This document shows positions 57,350 through 64,000 of a stretch of DNA of 64,000 nucleotides, in pieces. The notes below the pieces were generated by a model. It did no database searches and was not told the DNA's origin. It saw only the letters and a list, made by a program, of their open reading frames with translations. The stretch is from Rugosimonospora acidiphila (GTDB lineage Bacteria > Actinomycetota > Actinomycetes > Mycobacteriales > Micromonosporaceae), in NCBI RefSeq assembly GCF_039543385.1, contig NZ_BAABJQ010000006.1, positions 186,001-250,000 on the forward strand, written 5' to 3'. Every line of letters begins with the position of its first letter. Position 1 is the stretch's first letter. The position numbers and the translations under genes are program-made.

Positions 57350-58198
57350 TCAGGCGTCGCGCCGACGCAGCACCGCGTACCCGGCGATCAGCGCGGCCAC
57401 CGCCCAGCCCGCCAGCAGGAGCAGCCCGACCCCGGCCGGGTACGGCGAGTGGTCCCCGAGCATGAAGTGTTGGCCGGCCTCGGCCGGCATCAGGTCCGCC
57501 AGCCGCTTGACCGCGGCGATGTGGCTGACGTTGAAGAGCGTGGGAACCACCTCGATAATCATGAACACTGTTATGAGCGTTGCCACCGCGCTCCGCAGGG
57601 CCGCGCCGAGGCCGAGAGTGAAGACAGCGATCAGCGCCAGGTACCCGCCGATGGCCAGCGCGTCACCGGCGGTACCGGGCAGCGGAACGCTCCCCCACCG
57701 GCCCTGCACCGGCTTGGCCACCAGCGCGCCGAGGATCCCCAGCGCCGTGCCGAGCACGAAGGTCACGGGTACCACGACCGCCACCTTGGCCAGCAGCATC
57801 CGGCCGCGCCGGGGCACCCACTGCAGCGTGGCGCGCATCGTCCCGGCGGAGTACTCGCTGGTGATCATGAGCATGGCCAGCGCGACTATGGCGAACTCGG
57901 CCAACTCCAGCGCCCCGATGGCGGTCTGGCCCACCGCCACCACGCCCCGGTCGTCGGTGGGGTCGGTGTTGGTGTTGGAGTTCGCCACGTACAGGGCGAG
58001 CTGGAGGCTGGTGGCCGCCATCAGCACCACTCCGGCGAGCAGGCTCCACCAGGTCGACCGTACCGACCACAGCTTCGTCCACTCGGCGGCGATCGCCCCG
58101 CCGAGCCCGCCGCCGGTGCCGCCGGGCGAAGGTTCGCGGGTACGGGTGGATTCCGCGCGGCCGTCCGCCCACGCCGCATCGCCGATCGTGCGCGTCAT
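57350..58198 (-). CDS. ABC-2 type transporter permease
   Basis: A 282-residue membrane protein with about six hydrophobic helices. The first 40 residues are polar, then WTKLWSVRSTWWSLLAGVVLM begins the transmembrane region; ITSEYSAGTMRATLQWVPRR is a typical intracellular coupling loop of the ABC-2/BcrB class. Its ATG overlaps the ATPase stop in an ATGA junction, so the two subunits are made together. Substrate unknown; drug or peptide export is common for this class. Confidence 0.9.
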   Translation of the reverse strand: MTRTIGDAAWADGRAESTRTREPSPGGTGGGLGGAIAAEWTKLWSVRSTWWSLLAGVVLMAATSLQLALYVANSNTNTDPTDDRGVVAVGQTAIGALELAEFAIVALAMLMITSEYSAGTMRATLQWVPRRGRMLLAKVAVVVPVTFVLGTALGILGALVAKPVQGRWGSVPLPGTAGDALAIGGYLALIAVFTLGLGAALRSAVATLITVFMIIEVVPTLFNVSHIAAVKRLADLMPAEAGQHFMLGDHSPYPAGVGLLLLAGWAVAALIAGYAVLRRRDA

Positions 58199-59124
58199 GC
58201 CGCCTCCTCGTTCCGGCCGCCCGCGGCGAACTCGATGCTGCCGGCGGTCAGTTCCATGTACGCCTGCTCCAGGGACGCCTCCCGGGTGCACAGCTCGTGC
58301 AGGCGCAGGCCGAGCCCGTGCGCGAGGTCGCCGACCTCCTCGACCGTGGCGCCGGTGACGATCAGCTCGTCGTCACGCGACTCCACCCCGGCGCCGCGGG
58401 CCGCCAGCCGCTCCCGCAGCGCCGCGAGGCCGCTCGGTTCGGGGCTGCGTACCCGTACCGCCGTCAGCGAACTGGCGGCGATGACCTCCTCGATCGGGGC
58501 GTCGGCGATCAGCCTGCCCCTGCCGATCACGACCAGGTGATCGGCGGTCAGCTGCATCTCGCTCATCAGATGGCTCGACACGAACACCGTGCGGCCCTCC
58601 TCCGCCAGGGACCGCATGAGCTGGCGTACCCAGCGCACGCCGTCCGGGTCCAGCCCGTTGACCGGCTCGTCGAACATGAGCACCGGCGGGTCGCCGAGCA
58701 GGGCTCCGGCGATGCCCAGCCGCTGCCCCATGCCCAACGAGAAGCCGCCCGCCCGCCGGCCCGCGACCTCGGTCAGCCCCACGGTCGCCAGCACCTCGTC
58801 CACCCGCTCGCGATCGATACCGTTGCTGCGGGCCATGGCCAGCAGATGGTTGCGCGCCGTCCGCCCCGGATGCACGGCCTTGGCGTCCAGCAACGCGCCG
58901 ATCTCCCGCAGCGGGTGCCGGAGCGCGGCGTACTGCCGGCCACCCACCAGCACCGAGCCCGAGGTGGGCCGGTCGAGCCCGAGAATCATCCGCATGGTCG
59001 TCGACTTGCCGGCGCCGTTGGGGCCGAGAAAGCCGGTGACGATGCCGGGTGAGATATCGAACGTCAGGTTGTCGACGGCCGTCGCCGCGCCGTAGCGCTT
59101 CGTCAGCCCTCGCAGCGTGATCAT
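58195..59124 (-). CDS. ABC transporter ATP-binding subunit
   Basis: A 309-residue ATPase of the drug/bacitracin exporter class (BcrA/DrrA-like). Walker A is FLGPNGAGKSTTMRMILG, the signature FSLGMGQRLGIAGALL, Walker B PPVLMFDEPVNGLDPDG and the switch histidine is in VFVSSHLMSEM. About 90 C-terminal residues follow the nucleotide domain. It is the first gene of a two-gene operon with the permease, close to the two-component pair that ends at 57283. Confidence 0.93.
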   Translation of the reverse strand: MITLRGLTKRYGAATAVDNLTFDISPGIVTGFLGPNGAGKSTTMRMILGLDRPTSGSVLVGGRQYAALRHPLREIGALLDAKAVHPGRTARNHLLAMARSNGIDRERVDEVLATVGLTEVAGRRAGGFSLGMGQRLGIAGALLGDPPVLMFDEPVNGLDPDGVRWVRQLMRSLAEEGRTVFVSSHLMSEMQLTADHLVVIGRGRLIADAPIEEVIAASSLTAVRVRSPEPSGLAALRERLAARGAGVESRDDELIVTGATVEEVGDLAHGLGLRLHELCTREASLEQAYMELTAGSIEFAAGGRNEEAA

Positions 59125-59457
59125 GTTGCCTCCCTGGGGTTCCCCCGTCGTGTCAGCACGACGGTAGGGAAACCAGGGGGCCGCGCGGACCGCTCGATCG
59201 TCGAGCGGCGCACCTGTCTTTCGTCAGTAATCGACGGTCGAAGGGGGCACCTCCGACCCGGAGGCGGCTGCCCGGCGGGCCGGCGACGCAGGATCGACGC
59301 GACCCCGCCGAGCGCGAGCGTGCCGAGCACTATCGGCAGACCGCTCGCCAGGTACCGCGCCGAGCCTGCCGCGTCCAACCTCCCGGCGTCGGGCCGCGCC
59401 TCCGACGATCACCGGTCGCCGCTCGCCATCGTGGCGCCCGCGAACCGACGCGTTCGA

Positions 59458-59545
59458 GTCGGGGTCAGCTCAGGTCGGGGTCAGCTCAGGTCGGGGTCAG
59501 CTCGGGTCGGGGTCAGCTCGGGTCGGGGTCAGCTCGGGTCGGGTC
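59458..59545. repeat. 16-bp tandem repeats (VNTR-like)
   Basis: Five copies of GTCGGGGTCAGCTC[A/G]G in phase (59458-59473, 59474-59489, 59490-59505, 59506-59521, 59522-59537) plus a partial sixth. The unit is not a multiple of three. The array crosses the stop codon of the TPR-protein gene, whose last residues (ADPDPS) are encoded in it. The remainder of the 59125-59512 gap shows nothing I can support. Confidence 0.9.
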
Positions 59546-61498
59546 ACCCGGCTTCGGCTTCGGGTCCTTGAGTCCGCCGCCCCGAAACAGCCGGCGCAGC
59601 ACCGAACCCTTGTCCCGCGCCGAACCCTTGTCCCGCGCCGAGTTCTTGTCCCGCGCCGAGTTTTTGCCCTGCGGGCTCGAGGCACGCGCCGAATTCTGGG
59701 CCCGTGCGGCCGCCGGGCCGACCGGCCCGGCCGCCCGCTCGTCGGCGTCGTCCGATCGGCTCAGTACGGTCCCGGCCAGCTCTCTGACCTCCGGAGGCAT
59801 GCCGGGAACGATCTGGACCAGCTCCGCCAACGACTCCAGGATGGTCACCGCGCGCTGCCGGCCCGCGTCGGCCGCCATCAGGAAGCGTTCGCCGACGACG
59901 CCGCGCACCTCCTCGCGGCAGGCCGGGTCGAGCCAGGCCGACACGGTGAGGGCGAACAGCGCCGCCTCGACCGCCCAGTCCTCGACGCCGAAGGCGATCT
60001 CGGTCAGCAGCGCGCGCTGGGCGCGGGTGTCGCCCGGGGTGCCCGAGCTCAGCTCCCGGCTGTGCAGGATGCCCAGGCAGGCGAACACCTGGACGCCACG
60101 TTCCCACCAGCCGTCGGGCAGCTCCGCGTAGTCCGGGTGCCGGGCGGGCGGGTACACCAGCAGGGAGAGCAGTTCGGCGACGGGCAGTTGGCCGAGCGGC
60201 ATGGCGTGGTCGTACGCGGCGACCGGGTGCGGCCACGACGGGGCCGCGATTCCGGTCATCAGTTCGATGCTGGCCGCGGCGGGCGGCGGCACGGCGGGGT
60301 GCGCCATCATCCCGTCGTAGCGCCACAACGCCCGGCCCGGCCGCACGGCGGTGACCATGTCGGCCGGCGGCTGACCGTCGATGTTCACCCGGATGCCGGG
60401 GCAGGAGCGGCGCAGCAAGGCCAGCGCGCTGGGTACCTCCAGAGCCGACAGGGACATGGTGATCGCACCCTCGCGCTGCTCCGGTGGCAGCTTCGCGAGC
60501 ACGTTCACGCAGGCCTCGGTGGGGCCGGTGAGCACGCCGAGCCAGTACCGGCCCCGGCAGCTGTCCTCCAGGTCGCTGTGTTCGTGAGAGTCCAGCGGGA
60601 ACTCGCGGATGAAGTCGACCAGCGCGACCAGATGGTCGGCGTCTCCGTCGCGCTGGTACCGCAGCCGGTGCGCGGTGTGCACTATGCAGTCGTAGGAGGG
60701 GTCGACGCGCATGGCCTCCTCCAGCAGTTCCAGCGCCTCGTCGAGCCGGTCGAACTCGGTGAGCCAGTTGGCCATGTCCGCGCAGATGTCCAGGTCCAGC
60801 GGGTACCGCCGCCGGGTGTCGCGCATCACGGACAGGGCCCGGTCGAGCTGGCCGTCGGCCTTGAGCGCGTACGCGTACCAGACCGAGGTGAGCTTGCTGG
60901 GATCCAGGCTCACGGCCCGCTCGCCCCACCGCACCGCGAGCGCCGTCTGCCCGAACCGGCGCCCGATGCCCGCCGCGGCACCCTGCACCAGGGCGTGGTC
61001 CGGGTACGCGTCGACCGCCCGGCGGGCCAGGTCGAGGTACACGTCGTTGAGCGGGCGCAGCGGTTCGGGTACCGGGTCGGCGAGGCTGCGCATGGTCGTG
61101 ACGAAGGCGCGTACCAGCAGATCGGCGTCGACCGTGCGGGGCTCCAGCGCGCGTACCCAGCTGACGTCGGCCCACGGCTTTCCCGGGTCGTGCGCCGTGC
61201 TGTCGGCCAGCAGCAGCAGGGCGCGGCCGGGGTCGCTGGGCGCCAGGAGGTGGGCGTGCGCCACGACAGCGCCGATGTAGGCGGGCCCATCGAGCGGGAA
61301 CAGACTCAGCCCGCCGTCCGGGCAGCGCGCGGCCAGCGCGGCGAGCAGTTCGTGCACCTCGGGCAGATCGGGCGCGTACGCGATCGCGCCCGCGAGATGC
61401 TTCGCCGCGTGCCGCACATCGTCCTCGGCGAGTGCGACGCGGGCGAGGGACAGTTCCCCGTGTGCTTCCTGTGCGGCCGTCCGGGCGTCGTCTGTCAC
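59513..61498 (-). CDS. TPR-like protein with repetitive C-terminal tail
   Basis: A 661-residue cytosolic protein. The first half has helical-repeat text of TPR type (LARVALAEDDVRHAAKHLAGA, ALKADGQLDRALSVMRDT, EFDRLDEALELLEEAMRVDP). The second half (about 390-600) is helical without a recognised domain. The C-terminus is unusual: three in-phase 18-base repeats (59603-59656) encode SARDKG/N units, then VLRRLFRGG, then a tail from the 16-base tandem array that ends the gene. Copy-number change in that array would alter frame and tail length. It is divergent from the M23 peptidase. Function unknown; a scaffold role is plausible. Confidence 0.75.
   Translation of the reverse strand: MTDDARTAAQEAHGELSLARVALAEDDVRHAAKHLAGAIAYAPDLPEVHELLAALAARCPDGGLSLFPLDGPAYIGAVVAHAHLLAPSDPGRALLLLADSTAHDPGKPWADVSWVRALEPRTVDADLLVRAFVTTMRSLADPVPEPLRPLNDVYLDLARRAVDAYPDHALVQGAAAGIGRRFGQTALAVRWGERAVSLDPSKLTSVWYAYALKADGQLDRALSVMRDTRRRYPLDLDICADMANWLTEFDRLDEALELLEEAMRVDPSYDCIVHTAHRLRYQRDGDADHLVALVDFIREFPLDSHEHSDLEDSCRGRYWLGVLTGPTEACVNVLAKLPPEQREGAITMSLSALEVPSALALLRRSCPGIRVNIDGQPPADMVTAVRPGRALWRYDGMMAHPAVPPPAAASIELMTGIAAPSWPHPVAAYDHAMPLGQLPVAELLSLLVYPPARHPDYAELPDGWWERGVQVFACLGILHSRELSSGTPGDTRAQRALLTEIAFGVEDWAVEAALFALTVSAWLDPACREEVRGVVGERFLMAADAGRQRAVTILESLAELVQIVPGMPPEVRELAGTVLSRSDDADERAAGPVGPAAARAQNSARASSPQGKNSARDKNSARDKGSARDKGSVLRRLFRGGGLKDPKPKPGDPTRADPDPS
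59603..59668. repeat. 18-bp in-frame repeats inside the TPR-protein gene
   Basis: CGAACCCTTGTCCCGCGC at 59603-59620 and 59621-59638, a variant at 59639-59656, and a partial copy after it. They encode repeated SARDK units on the minus strand; being a multiple of three they change tail length without frameshift. Confidence 0.85.
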
Positions 61499-61663
61499 CC
61501 GGGCAACCTAGATCAGGTCAGGCCGGTACCGCCACCCGCCGACCGAATGACGGGCGGGCGGCGGACGCCGCGACGGGGGTGGGCTGGACGGACTGTGCGA
61601 CAGTGACCCAGCGCAACCGGGCTCGACCGATGGAGCCCGGAACGGTAAGGAGGTCGTGGCCCG

Positions 61664-62881
61664 GTGGACCTTGTCGGAGATGGGACTGGCACCATGCCCG
61701 CGCCGCGGGACCTGCCCGAGCCCGAGTTCGGCGAGCGGCTGAGCCGGGCACTCCTGAGCGGCGGTCCGGCGGCCGGCTGCCCGCTGCTCGCCGCGGCCCT
61801 GCGGGAGCCCGCCCCGGCGAGCCGCCTCGACGCGGTCACCGGGCAGGTGTCCGCCGCGCTCGGTGACCCGTTCACGGTGATCGGCCAGGGCGACGGCGCC
61901 GCCGTGGCGTTCGGGCGGTCCCGCTTCGGCGTGTTCTACTCGCGGGACGCGGACGGTCTCGCCGACCGGATCGAGATCTACCCGCTCACCCTGCCGCGCT
62001 CGGCCCCCCGATTGCTGCGCACCGGGATCGCGCGCTGGCTGATCCTGGCCGTACCGGTATATCTGGCGTTCCTGCTCGCCGCCTCGCCGACCGTGACCGT
62101 GCGCGCCACGTGGACGGTGGCCGTGCTGGCCTACCTGCGCGGGCAGTGGACGAACCACCGGTGGGACCTGACCGGGGTGCGGCTGCGGCCGTGGTGGGCG
62201 GGAACCTCGGCGGTGGCGCTCGCGCTCGGCTGGTTGTCCGCCGGCCGGTTCGGTACCGCGTCGTTTCACCACTTGGAGGTGCTGGTCGCGCTGCTCACCG
62301 TCGCGACGAGCCTGCCCATCGCGCTGGCGGCCCGCCGGCCCAGGGCGGCGGCGCTGCCCGTGCGGCTGCCGCTGGGCCCCGGCCACGCCGGGTACGTGCT
62401 GCAGGGCGGCGCGTCCGGCTGGCTCAACCACCACCACCGCCATCCCCAGCAGCGCTGGGCGGTGGACATCCTTCCGGTGTCCGGGGCGCTGTGGCGCAAC
62501 GCCCTGGCGGGTACCGGCCGCGTGGAGGTAGTCGCGCCGGTCGCCGGTACGGTCGTGGCGGCGGTGGACCGGTACCCGGACCGGCCGGCGCCGACGGTGG
62601 CGGTGCCGCCGTACGGCAACCACGTCGTCATCGAGCATCCGGGCCCCGACGGGCCGACCCGGGTCATCCTGTGCCATCTCGCCGAGGGGTCGGTGGCGGT
62701 CGCCGAGGGGCGGCCGGTGTCGGCGGGCGACCCGCTCGGGCTGGTGGGCAACTCGGGCCGCTCGACCGAACCACACCTGCACCTGCACGCGGTCGCAGCG
62801 GACGGCGTCCCCGTACCGCTGATGGTGGCGGGGAAGGCACCGTGGCGCGGCCGGCTGCTGGTCGACCGGGATCGGCGGTAG
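61664..62881 (+). CDS. Membrane protein with M23 (LytM-like) peptidase domain
   Basis: A 405-residue protein. Residues 1 to about 120 are soluble; four or so hydrophobic segments occupy about 125-225; the C-terminal domain is an M23-type metallopeptidase with the first ligand pair in HHHRHPQQRWAVDILP, the long strand VVAPVAGTVVAAVD, and GNSGRSTEPHLHLHA carrying the HxH motif. M23 enzymes cut cross-bridge or glycine-rich peptides and often remodel peptidoglycan. Whether the domain faces outward depends on the number of helices, which I cannot fix. GTG start with AAGGAGG ten bases upstream. Confidence 0.8.
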   Translation: MDLVGDGTGTMPAPRDLPEPEFGERLSRALLSGGPAAGCPLLAAALREPAPASRLDAVTGQVSAALGDPFTVIGQGDGAAVAFGRSRFGVFYSRDADGLADRIEIYPLTLPRSAPRLLRTGIARWLILAVPVYLAFLLAASPTVTVRATWTVAVLAYLRGQWTNHRWDLTGVRLRPWWAGTSAVALALGWLSAGRFGTASFHHLEVLVALLTVATSLPIALAARRPRAAALPVRLPLGPGHAGYVLQGGASGWLNHHHRHPQQRWAVDILPVSGALWRNALAGTGRVEVVAPVAGTVVAAVDRYPDRPAPTVAVPPYGNHVVIEHPGPDGPTRVILCHLAEGSVAVAEGRPVSAGDPLGLVGNSGRSTEPHLHLHAVAADGVPVPLMVAGKAPWRGRLLVDRDRR

Positions 62882-62910
62882 CGCCGGCCGCCAGGGCCGG
62901 CGCTACCGCC
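62874..62910 (+). terminator. Terminator overlapping the M23 gene stop
   Basis: Perfect 15-bp stem, 62874-62888 with 62896-62910, loop of seven. The stop codon TAG is inside the 5' arm. Confidence 0.88.
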
Positions 62911-63062
62911 GTGGCTCAGCTCGGCTCCTGCTCGAAGCCGACCCTCCGGCGAACCAGGCCTTCGTCAGGGACGATGGGCCTCCTGGAATCGGTTCGTCTC
63001 ACCGCATTACGCGGTGGCACGCGCCCACGGTTGCCAGCCGGATCCGGGTTCTTTCGACAGGG

Positions 63063-64000
63063 TCAGACCGCGACCACGTCGGCCACCACCGCCGCGATGT
63101 TGTCCGGCGCGCCGGCGTCGTGCGCCAGCCGGATCAGCTCGTCGACGGTGCTGTCCGGATCACCGGTGCCGCGCAGCGAGTCCCGCAGCGAGTCGTCCGG
63201 CACCACGGTGAACAGGCCGTCCGAGCACAGCAGGTAGCGGTCGCCGACCTCGGCCGGATGCGTCGAGACGTCCGGCCGGGCGGCCAGCGAGCCGGTCAGC
63301 GCGCGGACCAGCAGGGCCCGCTGGGGGTGCGCCTCGGCCTCCGCCGGGCTCAACTTGCCCTCGTCGACCAGGGACTGGACGTAGGTGTGGTCGTGCGTGA
63401 GCCGGCGCAGTTCGCCGCCGCGCAGCAGGTACGCCCGCGTGTCGCCGATGTGTACCAGCGCCAGTCGCACGCCCGACCACAGCATCGCGGTCAGGGTGGT
63501 GACCGCCTCGCCGGTTGGCACCGATTCGGCGATGGCGGCCACGGCCTGGTCCGCCCGGCGGGTCGCCTCGGCCAGCGCGTCGAGCAGGTCCTCGGTCGGT
63601 ACGGCCAGCGCCTCCACCGATTTGAGCGCGTTGATCGCCGCCGCGCTGGCCTTCCCGCCCGGCCCGCGCATGCCGTCGGCGACGGCCAGCAGCCGCCCGC
63701 CCGCGTACGCGGTGTCCTCGTTGGTGGTGCGCACCGACCCGGTCTCCGAGCGTGCCGCGTAACGGATTCCGAGCGTGCCGTTCGTGTCGTCCATGGTGCT
63801 TCCCCTTCCCGACAGGTACTCGACGAGGAAGCCGGCCAGCCGCTCGCGTGCGGCGGTCTCGGCGGTGACGTCGGCCCAATAGCGGGTGACCTCCTCGGCG
63901 GCCGCGGCCGGCTCGAGGTCGCACACCTGACGCACCCGCGCCAGTGGCATGCCCAACCGTCGCAGCCGCACGATCAGCCGGGCGCGATCCAACTGCGCCG
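63063..64000 (-). CDS. MerR-like/PP2C phosphatase fusion, truncated at window end
   Basis: About 312 residues are visible and the frame continues past the window edge. The N-terminal part (AQLDRARLIVRLRRLGMPLARVRQVCDL) is the second half of a MerR-type DNA-binding domain with its coiled region; the helix-turn-helix itself is outside the window. After a linker at about 65 comes a full PP2C domain with VRTTNEDTAY, LLAVADGMRG, LVHIGDTRAYLLRGG, LLCSDGLFT and APDNIAAVV. It is clearly paralogous to the soluble PP2C encoded at 45.4-46.3 kb. A phosphatase fused to a DNA-binding domain is unusual. Confidence 0.85.
   Translation of the reverse strand, partial: AQLDRARLIVRLRRLGMPLARVRQVCDLEPAAAAEEVTRYWADVTAETAARERLAGFLVEYLSGRGSTMDDTNGTLGIRYAARSETGSVRTTNEDTAYAGGRLLAVADGMRGPGGKASAAAINALKSVEALAVPTEDLLDALAEATRRADQAVAAIAESVPTGEAVTTLTAMLWSGVRLALVHIGDTRAYLLRGGELRRLTHDHTYVQSLVDEGKLSPAEAEAHPQRALLVRALTGSLAARPDVSTHPAEVGDRYLLCSDGLFTVVPDDSLRDSLRGTGDPDSTVDELIRLAHDAGAPDNIAAVVADVVAV

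Noticed and set aside
59121..59378. An 85-codon minus-strand frame with one hydrophobic stretch
   Set aside because: The start would be a TTG without proper spacing, the second half is Arg-rich, and no family fits. Not enough to call.
59458..59545. CRISPR array
   Set aside because: The repeats are 16 bases, directly adjacent without spacers, and no cas genes are present. It is a tandem repeat.

Overview
This 64 kb window comes from a high-GC actinomycete chromosome, most likely a filamentous member of the Micromonosporaceae. That placement is an inference. It rests on the very GC-rich coding, frequent GTG starts, leaderless promoters, a WhiJ-type XRE regulator with adjacent DUF397 genes, a CebR-type operator, the fasR-fabD-fabH-acpP-fabF-accD cluster and a DUF3145 gene. 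No rRNA, CRISPR array, transposase or phage gene is visible.

Layout. 0-8.5 kb: an F420-type oxidoreductase fragment, a quinone oxidoreductase divergent from its likely TetR regulator with two overlapping palindromic operators, a DUF4232 lipoprotein, and a DesK/NarL-type two-component pair with two membrane-protein neighbours. 8.5-10.6 kb: a Ro60-like protein gene (rsr) preceded by two structured RNAs that look like bacterial Y RNAs; the second carries a circularly permuted tRNA-like module. 10.7-13 kb: an excalibur protein, a frameshifted DUF4937-like pseudogene, tRNA-Val, ahpE and DUF3052. 13-20.6 kb: a fused E1 alpha/beta 2-oxoacid dehydrogenase, a secreted CBM2-GH5 cellulase behind a CebR box, a YjbQ-family protein and aceE. 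20.6-29.5 kb: an XRE/DUF397 cluster, aldo-keto reductase, GH1 beta-glucosidase, L,D-transpeptidase, gltX and a membrane-anchored protein.

29.5-38.2 kb is the type II fatty-acid synthase cluster: a PucR-family FasR-like regulator, fabD, fabH, acpP, fabF and an acyl-CoA carboxylase beta subunit, followed on the opposite strand by a NagZ-like hydrolase and DUF3145. The order ahpE-DUF3052 ... aceE ... fasR-fabD ... acpP-fabF-accD matches the Mycobacterium tuberculosis Rv2238c-Rv2247 region, here opened by several inserted genes. 38.2-47.3 kb: a repeat-rich intergenic region, a DedA protein, a HelD-type RNA polymerase-recycling helicase, an STAS protein, two oxidoreductases, and a PP2C phosphatase divergent from a LuxR ATPase regulator. 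47.3-54.3 kb, mostly minus strand: a HAD phosphatase, MBL hydrolase, glycogen-debranching-type enzyme, HOT-type iron alcohol dehydrogenase, thioesterase and polyprenol-phosphate mannosyltransferase. 54.8-59.1 kb: a histidine kinase with an unusual C-terminal membrane/exported tail, its response regulator, and a two-gene ABC exporter. 59.5-64 kb: a TPR protein whose 3' end carries tandem repeats, an M23 peptidase, and a MerR-like/PP2C fusion that runs off the window.

The main novelty is the tandem Y RNA plus rsr locus at 8.7-10.6 kb. The two RNAs share a conserved 7 x 10 internal loop between two helices whose sequences differ between the copies but whose pairing is kept. The second RNA differs chiefly by a permuted tRNA core inserted at its apex. 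Together they describe a Ro/Y RNA particle that can be tested.
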